Shown here piece by piece: positions 6,688 to 15,035 of a stretch of 64,000 bases of DNA; position 1 is the first letter of the stretch; each line of letters begins with the position of its first letter. The notes beneath the pieces are model-generated. The model did no database searches, was not told where the DNA came from, and saw only the letters and a program-made list of their open reading frames with translations. Made by a program: the position numbers and the translations under genes. Source of the stretch: Candidatus Nanoarchaeia archaeon (GTDB lineage Archaea; Nanobdellota; Nanobdellia; Pacearchaeales; GW2011-AR1); NCBI GenBank assembly GCA_028718805.1, contig JAQUKY010000005.1, forward strand, positions 1 to 64,000. The letters run 5' to 3'.

Positions 6688-8406
6688 ATGACATACACTG
6701 AAATTAAAGAAAAAGGGAGCAAAAAGTATTCTTACAGGGTAAAATCAATAAGAAAAGGCAAAAAAGTAGATAAACAAAGAATCTATTTGGGTGTTAACCT
6801 AAAAAAACAGGAATTAAAACAAAAAGAGCAGGATGCAGATAAAAAACTGCTTAATTTAAAACCAAAAGAACCTGAAAAACCTATAACTGCTAAAAAAACC
6901 GAGATGAACAGAAGCCCCATAGTAAAATCGTCTATTGATATTACCAAAATAAGTGAAAATAAAGAAAAAAATATAGGAATCACAGCAGAAAAAGATGAAT
7001 TTTCAGAATGGTTTACTCAAATAATGCTCAAGGCAGACTTGGCAGATTACACAGATGTTTCAGGATGCATTGTTTTCAAGCCAACTGCATATGCTATATG
7101 GGATAAAATTAAAGAAGAAACAGATAAAAGATTCAAAAAATTAGGGATTAAAAACTGTTATTTCCCATTATTAATCCCAGAAAAACTTTTAAATAAAGAA
7201 AAAGAACATGTAAAAGGATTTTCTCCAGAAGTTGCATGGGTGACAGAAGCAGGAGATACAAAACTAAATGAAAGATTAGCAGTAAGACCAACTTCTGAAA
7301 CAATTATGTATCCTTCTTATTCAAAATGGATTCGTTCTTACAAAGACCTTCCTCTAAAACTAAACCAATGGAATAATGTTGTAAGATGGGAATTCAAGCA
7401 TCCGGTTCCATTTTTGAGAACAAGGGAATTTTTATGGAATGAAGGGCATACAGTTTATGCAACCAAGGAAGAAGCAGAAAAAGAAAAAGATGAGATAATG
7501 AATATTTACAAAGAAATCTGTGAAGAATATCTTGCGCTCCCATCGTTAGTAGGAAGAAAATCAGAAAAAGAGAAGTTTGCAGGGGCAGAATACACAATTT
7601 CAATGGAATTTTATATGCCAAACGGAAAGGCAATTCAGGGCCCTGACTTTCATCATGACGGGCAGAAATTTGCAAAGGCATACAACATTAAATTCTTAGA
7701 TGAAAATAGCAAAGAACAATATGCATGGCAGAATACTTTCGCAATTACAACAAGAGTGTTGGGTATAATGTTTGCGGTTCATTCAGACAAGAAGGGATTA
7801 ATACTCCCTCCAAAAATAGCCCCAAACCAGATAGTCATTGTCCCTATTTTATTTGAAAATGACAAAAAAGAAGTGTTAAAACAAGCAGAAGAAATAAAAT
7901 CAAGCCTGGTACAATTTAATCCTATTCTCGACACCAGGGAAGAATACCGCCCAGGGTTTAAATTCAATGAATATGAACTAAAAGGAATCCCTATAAGAAT
8001 CGAAATTGGAAGCAGGGATCTGGCAAAAAAATCTGTGATCATAGCAAGGAGAGACACAGGAGAAAAGAAGGAAATTAAAATTTCAGATTTAGAAGCAGAA
8101 ATCCCAAAAATACTGGAAGATATTCAAAAATCTTTGCTTGAAAAAGCTAAAAAATTATTAAAAGACAATCTAATCGAAGTAAATAGCCTGGAGCAGACCC
8201 AATCAGCAATTAAGGACAAAAAAATCGCTCTTGCTCCCTTATGTTCATCAAGACAATGTGAGGATGATTTAAAATTTAAGACAGATGGGGCAAAAGTTCT
8301 TAATATTCCAGAGCACCAACCTCAGCCCAAAAACAAAAATTCAATGAAATGTATCATCTGCAACAAACAGGCAGATTATATTGCAAGAATAGGAAAGTCA
8401 TACTAA
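6688..8406 (+). CDS. proS: Prolyl-tRNA synthetase, archaeal/eukaryal type
   Basis: ProRS charges tRNA-Pro with proline. The 572-residue protein has class II motif 2 at about 233-255 (RWEFKHPVPFLRTREFLWNE), an anticodon-binding domain from about 385, and a C-terminal zinc-type domain with CSSRQC and CIICNK ending in the usual Tyr. Two oddities stand out. About 105 extra N-terminal residues begin with a basic beta-hairpin module (YSYRVKSIRKGKKVDK, RIYLGVNL) that resembles the start of some transposases and Fic proteins, followed by a Lys/Pro linker. Also, the loop normally close to GATSHHLGQ reads IQGPDFHHDGQ (316-326). Confidence 0.92.
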   Translation: MTYTEIKEKGSKKYSYRVKSIRKGKKVDKQRIYLGVNLKKQELKQKEQDADKKLLNLKPKEPEKPITAKKTEMNRSPIVKSSIDITKISENKEKNIGITAEKDEFSEWFTQIMLKADLADYTDVSGCIVFKPTAYAIWDKIKEETDKRFKKLGIKNCYFPLLIPEKLLNKEKEHVKGFSPEVAWVTEAGDTKLNERLAVRPTSETIMYPSYSKWIRSYKDLPLKLNQWNNVVRWEFKHPVPFLRTREFLWNEGHTVYATKEEAEKEKDEIMNIYKEICEEYLALPSLVGRKSEKEKFAGAEYTISMEFYMPNGKAIQGPDFHHDGQKFAKAYNIKFLDENSKEQYAWQNTFAITTRVLGIMFAVHSDKKGLILPPKIAPNQIVIVPILFENDKKEVLKQAEEIKSSLVQFNPILDTREEYRPGFKFNEYELKGIPIRIEIGSRDLAKKSVIIARRDTGEKKEIKISDLEAEIPKILEDIQKSLLEKAKKLLKDNLIEVNSLEQTQSAIKDKKIALAPLCSSRQCEDDLKFKTDGAKVLNIPEHQPQPKNKNSMKCIICNKQADYIARIGKSY

Positions 8407-8411
8407 TTAAC

Positions 8412-8762
8412 ATGAACAAAAAAGTTACAGAATATATTGAAAAACAAAAACCTCCTCAAAAAGAGATTTGTGATAAGTTAAGAAAAATTATTCTGAAAAC
8501 CTTTCCAAAAATAAATGAAGATATGAAAATGGGTGTCCCATGGTATGAAGGAATGTATTATATAGTGGGTTTAAAAGACAGTGTTAATTTAGGATTTTCA
8601 GTTAAGGGATTGAAAAAGGAAGACATAGGCAATTTCAAAGGCGAAGGCAGGCTTATGAGGCATTTAAAATTTAAAGATGTTAAAGATATTGATGAAAAAC
8701 ATATCATCAAGCTTCTAAAATTAGTAGATAAAAAAGCCGAATGTGGAAGTTGTTATAAATAG
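8412..8762 (+). CDS. DUF1801-type (YdhG-like) small protein
   Basis: This is a 116-residue protein with the pattern of the DUF1801 family: EYIEKQKPPQKEICDKLRKII at the start, MKMGVPWYEG in the middle with the conserved Trp, then GLKDSVNLGFSVKG. The biochemical role of the family is unknown. It starts 5 bp after the ProRS stop and has no separate promoter that I can see, so it is probably co-transcribed with proS. A Cys pair (CGSC) sits near the C-terminus. Confidence 0.7.
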   Translation: MNKKVTEYIEKQKPPQKEICDKLRKIILKTFPKINEDMKMGVPWYEGMYYIVGLKDSVNLGFSVKGLKKEDIGNFKGEGRLMRHLKFKDVKDIDEKHIIKLLKLVDKKAECGSCYK

Positions 8763-8770
8763 AAAATCCC

Positions 8771-8802
8771 AGTAGGTTGTGCACGTTGCGAAGAGTTATT
8801 AA
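8771..8802 (-). repeat. 3' flank element, copy 1
   Basis: 24 of 32 positions match 12534-12565, with core GTTGCGA. Both copies lie directly after the stop codon of a - strand unknown gene (stops at 8805 and 12577), so they may be transcript-end signals or recombination footprints. Confidence 0.45.
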
Positions 8803-8804
8803 TT

Positions 8805-9530
8805 TTAACCAAAAACTTTCTTTAAAAGTCCGCTAAAGGTTCTTTTTGGTTTACTCAATTGTTTTGTTAATTGATTAACAGGTATTATTACTTCTTGTTT
8901 TTTTGACTTTTTCCTATTTAATTCATTTTTTATCTCACCAAATATAACTTCATTAGGAAAATTTTCTAATGCCCACTTATGAGGATATACTAATAAATAA
9001 GCAGATTTTGGATAATTACTAAAAACATATTCTTTAGCCTCTTCTAAAATTGAACTATATTTTTGAAATAAGCCTGCTATTTCATCATCATCTATCATAT
9101 TAAACCTGTTCACAGTGATACTTCCACCTTTTTTACTCAAATCTTTACTCAAACGATAACTGTTATCCCTACCATGAAAAGAAAAAAGCCCGTTATTAAT
9201 AAACATCTCAAAATTAGTGTCTTTTTCCCTGCAATTACCATCTTCAGGAGGATTGAACATGCAATTATCCTCATCTGCCATATTTTGCCTTAATTGATTA
9301 AAATAATCTCTGTCATGGGTTTCAATATTTAAAGTTAAAGGATTATTACCAACAATCAAATCAAATTTTCCACGAACATACCAGCGATATTGATAAGGAG
9401 TTCTTAATTGAGCAATGCCTCCATCTACTTCACCATCAAACCTGATTCCAGTTACTTCTCCAAGTTTCCCCATGTATTTGGTCAGTTCTGCTCCTGTCGG
9501 AGGTTTCGGTTCGGTTGTTTGTTCTTCCAT
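8805..9530 (-). CDS. Unknown protein, last gene of TrmB module 2
   Basis: This is a 241-residue soluble protein with no recognised family. It has a Pro-rich acidic start (EEQTTEPKPPTGAEL), a beta-rich middle with several Gly and aromatic residues, and a basic C-terminus (KRTFSGLLKKVFG) that could bind membrane or nucleic acid. It is the last of five genes running divergently from TrmB 10956. The start context AATAAAATG is the same as for the other genes of the operon. Confidence 0.65.
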   Translation of the reverse strand: MEEQTTEPKPPTGAELTKYMGKLGEVTGIRFDGEVDGGIAQLRTPYQYRWYVRGKFDLIVGNNPLTLNIETHDRDYFNQLRQNMADEDNCMFNPPEDGNCREKDTNFEMFINNGLFSFHGRDNSYRLSKDLSKKGGSITVNRFNMIDDDEIAGLFQKYSSILEEAKEYVFSNYPKSAYLLVYPHKWALENFPNEVIFGEIKNELNRKKSKKQEVIIPVNQLTKQLSKPKRTFSGLLKKVFG

Positions 9531-9539
9531 TTTATTGCT

Positions 9540-9785
9540 TTAGCTAAATAACCTCCTAATGATTTCTTTACCCATCCAAGCCCCTGTAACAAGCCCAACT
9601 AATCCTCCAACAGCTAATATATTTTCATTATATACTGTTTGTGGGTTATCAAAAGGCAGTTTATCAATCAGTAATCCTACATATGCTCCAGTATTGGCCC
9701 CGACATAAGCTGTCATAGGAATCATTACTGAATACCCTATTGTCTTAATTGCCTTTTTCCAAATTTTATTTTTTTCCATTTTCAT
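9540..9785 (-). CDS. Small glycine-zipper membrane protein, TrmB module 2
   Basis: This is an 81-residue protein. A basic start (KNKIWKKAIK) is followed by two hydrophobic segments, about 18-42 and 55-75. They are rich in Gly/Ala at regular spacing (YVGANTGAYVGLLI and AVGGLVGLVTGAWMG), the glycine-zipper pattern of small membrane proteins that oligomerise. It overlaps the end of the preceding gene, which also carries a glycine-rich hydrophobic segment. Together they could form a membrane pore or anchor; no function is established. Confidence 0.65.
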   Translation of the reverse strand: MKMEKNKIWKKAIKTIGYSVMIPMTAYVGANTGAYVGLLIDKLPFDNPQTVYNENILAVGGLVGLVTGAWMGKEIIRRLFS

Positions 9786-10038
9786 TTTTTCTCCAACTTA
9801 AATTAAATTCGCCATTTCTCCAAGGAAGATTGTAGGTACATCTTAAACCAATATAAGCTCCAGCAATTGCCCCATAATCCCCACCAACAAATTTTCCTAA
9901 CTCATAAAGAACAAATCCTCCAATTAATTTACCTGCTAAATTAAATAAATTTTTATCGGTAATTTTAAAATTACTAGTAATCTCTAAATGTTCTCTCGCC
10001 TTACCCTCAAGATTTTCTTTGTTATTTTGTTCTTCCAT
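9766..10038 (-). CDS. Glycine-rich hydrophobic protein, TrmB module 2
   Basis: This is a 90-residue protein starting at the ATG that follows the preceding gene as TAAAATG. A polar N-terminal third is followed by a hydrophobic Gly-rich stretch (LIGGFVLYELGKFVGGDYGAIAGAYIG, about residues 39-65) resembling a glycine zipper, then a basic tail. Its 3' end overlaps the next gene, also a small glycine-zipper protein. A longer frame starting at 10062 is disfavoured because it would overlap the AbrB-like gene. Confidence 0.6.
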   Translation of the reverse strand: MEEQNNKENLEGKAREHLEITSNFKITDKNLFNLAGKLIGGFVLYELGKFVGGDYGAIAGAYIGLRCTYNLPWRNGEFNLSWRKNENGKK

Positions 10039-10039
10039 T

Positions 10040-10183
10040 TTATCTCCCCTCCAAAACTTCAATAGTTATCTGTGTCAATGTCCCAGGTTTTAATTTATCC
10101 TCTAGAATTTTAGGTACAACTATGATTGCCTGACTGCCATGCTTGGCAATTTTCTTGGTTATTGTGAATTGTTTTTGTGGCAT
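10040..10183 (-). CDS. 47-residue AbrB-like DNA-binding protein, TrmB module 2
   Basis: This tiny protein (QKQFTITKKIAKHGSQAIIV, VPKILEDKLKPG, TQITIEVLEG) has the two-strand swapped-hairpin pattern of SpoVT/AbrB domains, of the kind found as antitoxins or small regulators. It is nearly identical to the protein at 39820-39963, which occupies the same place in TrmB module 6: second gene of the divergent operon. Both are joined to their neighbours by TAAAATG, meaning tight coupling. I chose the ATG at 10183 because it aligns with the paralogue and abuts the upstream stop. Confidence 0.75.
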   Translation of the reverse strand: MPQKQFTITKKIAKHGSQAIIVVPKILEDKLKPGTLTQITIEVLEGR

Positions 10184-10184
10184 T

Positions 10185-10835
10185 TTATTTCCCCCTAGAA
10201 TCTTCAGCAAATCCTTTAACATAGTTAGGTAATGAACTTTTAGAGACAATCTCAAGAATTTCTTCAATGTCCTTATCACCATTATCCCATCTTGGGAGTC
10301 CAGATAAAACTGGGTATATACTCCTACTAATTTGAAAAGGAGTTACACTTTTTCCTTTAACTAAAGCTCCTTCTACTCTTGTTTCATTATGACTTTTTGA
10401 AGCTGTATTAGTATAGTGAAGAAATAATTTATCATTGTCTGGTAATGGAATTTGAAATGTGTTTGTATAATGTTTATTAATATAACTTAAATTAGGAAGT
10501 CTAAATCCTAAATCTGGGCTTTCTTTAGTATCTATATTTAAGGCTTTTAGAACATGAAAATCAAGCGACTCTTTTAATTTTTTAACTATACCCTTATCTT
10601 CTAAAGGATTCTTTTTTATAACAGCATGAGGCTTACAAGTATTTTGACTTGAATATATAAGATGATTATCTGAATACATTCCCTTATCTGTTAAAACAGA
10701 TACTCCTATAGGATTAGTTTGCATTTTAGGCGAGTACTTAATCTTGTACATAACATGAATATCGCTCTTTCCATAAGGAATAGTAAATTCCTCTAATCTA
10801 TAAGATGAGTGAAAGTTTGAATTTTTTGTTTTCAT
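10185..10835 (-). CDS. Unknown protein, first gene of TrmB module 2
   Basis: This is a 216-residue soluble protein, rich in Ser, Asn and His, with no recognised domain. It is the first gene of the five-gene operon that diverges from TrmB 10956 and is followed by the AbrB-like gene through the junction TAAAATG. The gene at the same place in module 6 (40345) is unrelated in sequence, so the operon position is conserved while the payload differs. Confidence 0.65.
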   Translation of the reverse strand: MKTKNSNFHSSYRLEEFTIPYGKSDIHVMYKIKYSPKMQTNPIGVSVLTDKGMYSDNHLIYSSQNTCKPHAVIKKNPLEDKGIVKKLKESLDFHVLKALNIDTKESPDLGFRLPNLSYINKHYTNTFQIPLPDNDKLFLHYTNTASKSHNETRVEGALVKGKSVTPFQISRSIYPVLSGLPRWDNGDKDIEEILEIVSKSSLPNYVKGFAEDSRGK

Positions 10836-10896
10836 TTTATTTTGTTGTCATTATTTAGTTATAATTTATCTATGTGATATGTATATTTAAATAATC

Positions 10897-10912
10897 CCAC
10901 CCCCTTAGGTGG
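10897..10912. promoter_or_regulatory. Candidate TrmB operator, module 2
   Basis: CCACC and GGTGG form a perfect 5-bp inverted repeat with a 6-nt spacer in the 120-bp divergent region. It is the only GC-rich stretch there. It lies about 15 nt upstream of the TATA-like GATTTAAAAATG before the TrmB gene. Confidence 0.5.
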
Positions 10913-10955
10913 TGATAATAATAAGATTTAAAAATGCCGAAGAACTATAATATTT

Positions 10956-11705
10956 ATGGAAACAGAAATTTTGGAGCAGATTGGATTAAGCAAAAATGAA
11001 ATAAAAGTGTATTTTGCCTTATTAGAATTAGAACAGGCTTCTGCAACCCCAATAATAAAAAGAGCAAACATCCCAAACTCGAAGTTATACCCTATTATTG
11101 AAAAATTAATAAAAAGAGGGCTTGTTTCCTATGTAATAAAGAACAATGTTAAATATTTCCAGGCTTCTGACCCTAATAATTTGATAAACCTGCTGAATGA
11201 AAAAGAAAAACAGATAATAGAACAAAAGCAAAAAATAAAAGAAATAATCCCTCAGATAGAAATCAGAAGAAAATTAGCCAGGGAAAAACAGGAAGCTACA
11301 ATTTATGAAGGGTTGGAAGGAATCAGAGCAGCTTTTGATAATATTTTAAATACCCTAAGTAAGGGGGAGGAGTATCTTGTTTTTACATTAGGAGAAGAAC
11401 TGGGAACAGAGAAATTAAAAACATTTTTCCAAAATTACCATAAAAAAAGAATTGAAAAAGAAATTAAAGTAAGATTAATAGCAGATAAAAAGATCAAAGA
11501 GATAATCACTAAATACCATGTTTACAAAGGCATGAGGGTAAGGTATACTGGAAAAACTCTGCCCAATGGGATATTTATTTATGATAATAATGTAATGACT
11601 GTTGTCTGGGGAGATATACCAACAGCATTTGTAATAACCTCAAAAAATAATTCAAAAAAATATAAAGATTTCTTTGAAGAAACCTGGAAACATGCTAAAG
11701 CTTAA
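10956..11705 (+). CDS. TrmB-family transcriptional regulator, module 2
   Basis: This is a 249-residue protein. The N-terminal winged helix (QIGLSKNEIKVYFALLELEQASATPI, NIPNSKLYPIIEKLIKRGLVSYVIK) spans about residues 1-75. A coiled helix follows (NEKEKQIIEQKQKIKEI), and the effector domain starts at EATIYEGLEGIRAAF near 109. The end FFEETWKHAKA is the family tail with the last Lys changed. It probably controls the divergent five-gene operon (10835 to 8805). A PIN-domain gene follows 57 bp downstream in the same direction and may be read through. Confidence 0.85.
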   Translation: METEILEQIGLSKNEIKVYFALLELEQASATPIIKRANIPNSKLYPIIEKLIKRGLVSYVIKNNVKYFQASDPNNLINLLNEKEKQIIEQKQKIKEIIPQIEIRRKLAREKQEATIYEGLEGIRAAFDNILNTLSKGEEYLVFTLGEELGTEKLKTFFQNYHKKRIEKEIKVRLIADKKIKEIITKYHVYKGMRVRYTGKTLPNGIFIYDNNVMTVVWGDIPTAFVITSKNNSKKYKDFFEETWKHAKA

Positions 11706-11762
11706 TGCTAAGAAGTTATTAGAAATAGAAAGAGTTAAAATCCTAAAAATTCTGAATGGGGC

Positions 11763-12197
11763 ATGAAAAAGAGCTATTATATAGATACCTGCATTTATCT
11801 TAATCTTTGGCAGAAAGAAATCGATGACCTCACAAAGACTCCTCTTTGGAAATTTACAAAAGAGTTCCTTGAAAAAGTTGAAACTGAAAATTCAGTTATT
11901 TATTATTCCGGCTTTATATTAAAGGAACTAAAATTTATTTTAACAGATGAGGAATTTGGCAAAAAGAGGGTTTTATTTGAGTCTTCCCCAAATTTCAGGA
12001 GGATATTTTTGTCTGAGGAAGAATTTAACCTTGCCAGAAAAATAGAGAAAGAATCAAATCATGAAGTCAGTTTTTATGACATTATTCATATGCTGTTAGC
12101 TAAAAAAACAGGATCAATACTTGTTACAAGAGATAAAAAACTATTGGAGTTTTCTGAAAAATATTCTGTTATAGCCAAAAAGCCAGAACAGTTATAA
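11763..12197 (+). CDS. PIN-domain ribonuclease (VapC-like toxin)
   Basis: This is a 144-residue protein. The first acidic residue is in YYIDTCIYLNLW. Later acidic residues lie near 98-105 (SFYDIIHMLLAKKTG) and at the end of the central sheet (LVTRDKKLLEF), giving the D-D-D cluster of PIN nucleases. VapC toxins cut tRNA or rRNA. The usual partner would be an antitoxin gene upstream. Here instead an RHH gene runs convergently and overlaps its 3' end by 6 bp. Confidence 0.8.
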   Translation: MKKSYYIDTCIYLNLWQKEIDDLTKTPLWKFTKEFLEKVETENSVIYYSGFILKELKFILTDEEFGKKRVLFESSPNFRRIFLSEEEFNLARKIEKESNHEVSFYDIIHMLLAKKTGSILVTRDKKLLEFSEKYSVIAKKPEQL

Positions 12198-12428
12198 GTT
12201 GTTTATTTCATCTAGATTTATCTTTTCTTTTGATAATTTTTCCCTTGCTTTCCTGACTTCTTTAACAGAGTTTCCTTTAAAATTCACGCTTCCAGCTTCT
12301 TTTTCCCAGACAAATCTTCTGACAGCATCCCTTATTACGTCTGCCCTGTTTGAGTATACTCCTGACTTCACCAGGGAATCTATCAGGCTCACTAATTTTT
12401 TGTTCATTCTTATCTGTAAAGTATCCAT
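12192..12428 (-). CDS. Ribbon-helix-helix antitoxin, convergent with the PIN gene
   Basis: This is a 78-residue protein. MDTLQIRMNKKLVSLIDSLV and VYSNRADVIRDAVRRFV form the RHH strand and two helices. A charged tail (KEVRKAREKLSKEKINLDEI) could neutralise a toxin. It faces the PIN-domain gene with overlapping 3' ends, an unusual arrangement for a VapBC pair. A CATTAC/GTAATG inverted repeat overlaps its start region and could be its operator. I chose MDTLQI as start; MVMDT two codons upstream is possible. Confidence 0.75.
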   Translation of the reverse strand: MDTLQIRMNKKLVSLIDSLVKSGVYSNRADVIRDAVRRFVWEKEAGSVNFKGNSVKEVRKAREKLSKEKINLDEINNL

Positions 12429-12533
12429 TACCATTGTAATTGTATAGTAATGCTCCAGATTTATAAACCTTTCGGATGTTTGGATTAATAAAATCGAAAG
12501 TTTATTATAAAATAATCAGCAAAAAACCAGCCC

Positions 12534-12565
12534 AGCATGTTGTGTATGTTGCGAGGCAGTATTAA
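12534..12565 (-). repeat. 3' flank element, copy 2
   Basis: Matches 8771-8802 at 24 of 32 positions (core GTTGTGTATGTTGCGA here, GTTGTGCACGTTGCGA there). Like copy 1 it follows the stop codon of a - strand gene of unknown function. Confidence 0.45.
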
Positions 12566-12576
12566 AAGAAAAAGGA

Positions 12577-13359
12577 TTATAAATAAACATCAGGTAAATT
12601 AAATTTCAGACCAGGCCTTTCTATTCTTATATCTAAACTTACATAAGGAGGAATACCAGAATCAAAATGGTATCCGTTTGCTTTTCCAAACATTGCGATT
12701 TCAGGACTAACTTTTTCAAATACCCAAACAGCATTTTCGTCAATTCCCTCAAGTGTAGTTCCATCTCTTGCTATTTGCTTTTTATAAAAGTTAACCGAAC
12801 TGTCTTTTTCATAGCAATGAACTTTTTCTTCAGATTCTGCTAATGCAAGAATAACCTTATTCCTATCCGGAGATTCTATCTTTGTAAAATCATTAAGAAA
12901 TGCTGCTGCTACGCTCTTAGGTATATTATATGCCTGTATAAGTACTCCTTTTTCAGTAAGATTCTTTCTATCACTTCTGTTATAATCTAAATCATTAATA
13001 TGAATTACAGGATTTGAGTTACTCTTTTCAGGCCCGCATTTAACCTCTAAACCCATAAGAAGTCTATAACCTGCGAATATATTATTGTCTCTGGATTCCC
13101 CGCAGCCTCTCACAGCTAAACCGCCAGAATAAGTCTCTGGAAGAGAAATTGAAGCTCTTAAACTTGGCATTGATTTTGCTTGGTCTAAAATAAGCTGGTT
13201 TATCAGCTCAACAACATTAGGAATCTTAGGGTTTCTTACAAAATTTTCAAAATATCCAAGTCTTGCCTGTAAATTTTTGTATATATTTGAATTCTTGATT
13301 ATATTAGCATTTTCCTTCTGCATAAATCCATCCAGCGTATTCATAACTTCTGATTTCAT
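12577..13359 (-). CDS. Unknown soluble protein (260 aa)
   Basis: No family is recognised. The protein has a helical first third, then a central part with ISLPETYSGGLAVRGCGESRDN and a segment VILALAESEEKVHCYEKDSSV. The last 60 residues look beta-rich. There is no signal peptide and no membrane segment. It is a single gene with its own promoter, between the RHH gene and the radical SAM gene. Its 3' flank carries the repeat described at 12534. Codon use matches neighbouring genes. Confidence 0.6.
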   Translation of the reverse strand: MKSEVMNTLDGFMQKENANIIKNSNIYKNLQARLGYFENFVRNPKIPNVVELINQLILDQAKSMPSLRASISLPETYSGGLAVRGCGESRDNNIFAGYRLLMGLEVKCGPEKSNSNPVIHINDLDYNRSDRKNLTEKGVLIQAYNIPKSVAAAFLNDFTKIESPDRNKVILALAESEEKVHCYEKDSSVNFYKKQIARDGTTLEGIDENAVWVFEKVSPEIAMFGKANGYHFDSGIPPYVSLDIRIERPGLKFNLPDVYL

Positions 13360-13488
13360 TTCATCATCCTAATAATAAACTTATTAAAGCAATAGTATCT
13401 GCACCCATTTATAAATCCTTCTGTTTGTAACTACTTATAAGTTATATCAATAGAAGAATTTATAAACTTTCTTCTGCTAATTTAAGAT

Positions 13489-14781
13489 ATGCCTAAAGAC
13501 AATTGTGCAGCCTTGGAATCCTTGTTAAAAAGAGATTATCATAATATTAAATTGAATGACATTTTTACAATTCAATATATTCAAAAAAATACAAATTACC
13601 CGAGAAATATTAATTTTTATTTGGACAATTATAAGGGAAATACCATTGTCAGGGCTGTTGCTTATTTATCCAATACCGGATGTGAATGGTCTATTAAAAC
13701 CGGAGGCTGCACCATGTGCGGAACAAAAAACAATCGTGTTGGAAGAAAGTTAAGTGACTCAGAATTCATAGCTCAAATTTCAGAAGTTAAAAATCAGATT
13801 GAAAAATACAATGCAAGTCATAATCCTCGGGTTCAGACATTGCATATTTATAATGACGGGATGTTTCTTAACGACTTTGAAATAGGAGAAAATGCAAGAA
13901 AATACATTTACAGGATTTCCAGAGAATTGGATATGAAAAAATTAGTTGTTGAAACAAGCGTAAATAACATAATGAGTGATAATAGGACTGATAATCATCT
14001 CGCACAGGGAGTCAAAGATTTAGGGGAAACTGAATTTGAGATTACATTAGGTATCGAATCAACTAATCCCCTGATCAGGAAATTGTATAACAAACCTACT
14101 CCTGATCAGGATGTTCTAAAGGCAATAGATGTAATCAAGAACACAGGAGCATTTCCAAAAGCCTATGTTCTGGTTAAAGGCCCGCTATTAACTGAAAGAG
14201 AAGCTTATGAAGACTGCATTAATACTATAAAAACTTTATTAGGAAATGATGATAAAAAAACAATGAGGATTGAACTGCAGCCAACCTGTATACTGCCAAA
14301 CACCCTTCATGAGTTTTTAATGAATATTGACAAATCAGACCCTTATCATTGGGAACCTCCTCTGATAAGCACTGTTTTAAGGATTATAAATGAATTCCCA
14401 AAAAATAATGGAAATTTATACAGCGCATTATTTGCAAGATTCGACCAGGAATTGCCCTGGAGTTTTTGGTCATCAAGACCCCACGACACTGAAAGCACTA
14501 CTTTCCCGCTATATAAAAACCTCGTGGAATACTATATAACCAGAAACTTTAATTCAATATCTTCAGCATTGGATACTTATGACAAAGGACTTTCCCAGAA
14601 GAGATTTTCTAAAACTGTTCCCCACACTCTGGAAAAAAGAATAGAAGCAGTAAAAAAAATTGTAGGACTAAGCAAAAAAAATAATATGTTTCTTAGTGAT
14701 TATCTTAAGCAAAATCTCCAATCCCAAAATAGCAAAAATGAAAGAAATGACAATTTCATTGATGCCTGTTTAAAGCTCTAA
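13489..14781 (+). CDS. Radical SAM enzyme, RaSEA/Elp3-like
   Basis: This is a 430-residue protein with the cluster motif C-X8-C-X2-C in NTGCEWSIKTGGCTMCG near residue 65, typical of the Elp3-like radical SAM group that includes the archaeosine-synthesis subunit RaSEA. Later parts keep the TIM-barrel signatures (LHIYNDGMFLND, then EITLGIESTNPLIRKLYNK, then KAYVLVKGPLLTEREA). A conserved basic and aromatic C-terminal domain follows. It probably modifies tRNA or another macromolecule using S-adenosylmethionine. I cannot separate RaSEA itself from a relative; an RaSEA partner (ArcS) is not in the window. Confidence 0.75.
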   Translation: MPKDNCAALESLLKRDYHNIKLNDIFTIQYIQKNTNYPRNINFYLDNYKGNTIVRAVAYLSNTGCEWSIKTGGCTMCGTKNNRVGRKLSDSEFIAQISEVKNQIEKYNASHNPRVQTLHIYNDGMFLNDFEIGENARKYIYRISRELDMKKLVVETSVNNIMSDNRTDNHLAQGVKDLGETEFEITLGIESTNPLIRKLYNKPTPDQDVLKAIDVIKNTGAFPKAYVLVKGPLLTEREAYEDCINTIKTLLGNDDKKTMRIELQPTCILPNTLHEFLMNIDKSDPYHWEPPLISTVLRIINEFPKNNGNLYSALFARFDQELPWSFWSSRPHDTESTTFPLYKNLVEYYITRNFNSISSALDTYDKGLSQKRFSKTVPHTLEKRIEAVKKIVGLSKKNNMFLSDYLKQNLQSQNSKNERNDNFIDACLKL

Positions 14782-15000
14782 CTAAAAATTAAACCCCAAA
14801 ATCCCAAATTTATCAAACCAAAACCAATATTGCACCCCCCAGCATTATCTGCCATCAGTATTGATATCATCATCTTAACCACTCTTTATTGTATAAATTA
14901 TTCAAAGTCCAAATTGGTATAAAAATCTATTGCAAATGCAAGGAGTTATTAAATAGAAAGAATAGAAAACCTTAAATAATTCCTGTTCTTTTAATTATCA

Positions 15001-15035
15001 CCTTAGGGAAAGAGAGTTCTTGATAAATATTAAAA
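15001..15035 (+). promoter_or_regulatory. Leader element B
   Basis: CCTTAGGG, then AAAGAGAGTTCTTGATA, precedes the ATG at 15036. The TATA-like CCTTAAATAAT at about 14970 is about 30 nt upstream of the element. The short palindrome CCTTAGGG replaces CCCTAAnGGG, and TTCTTGATA carries one extra T. Confidence 0.65.
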
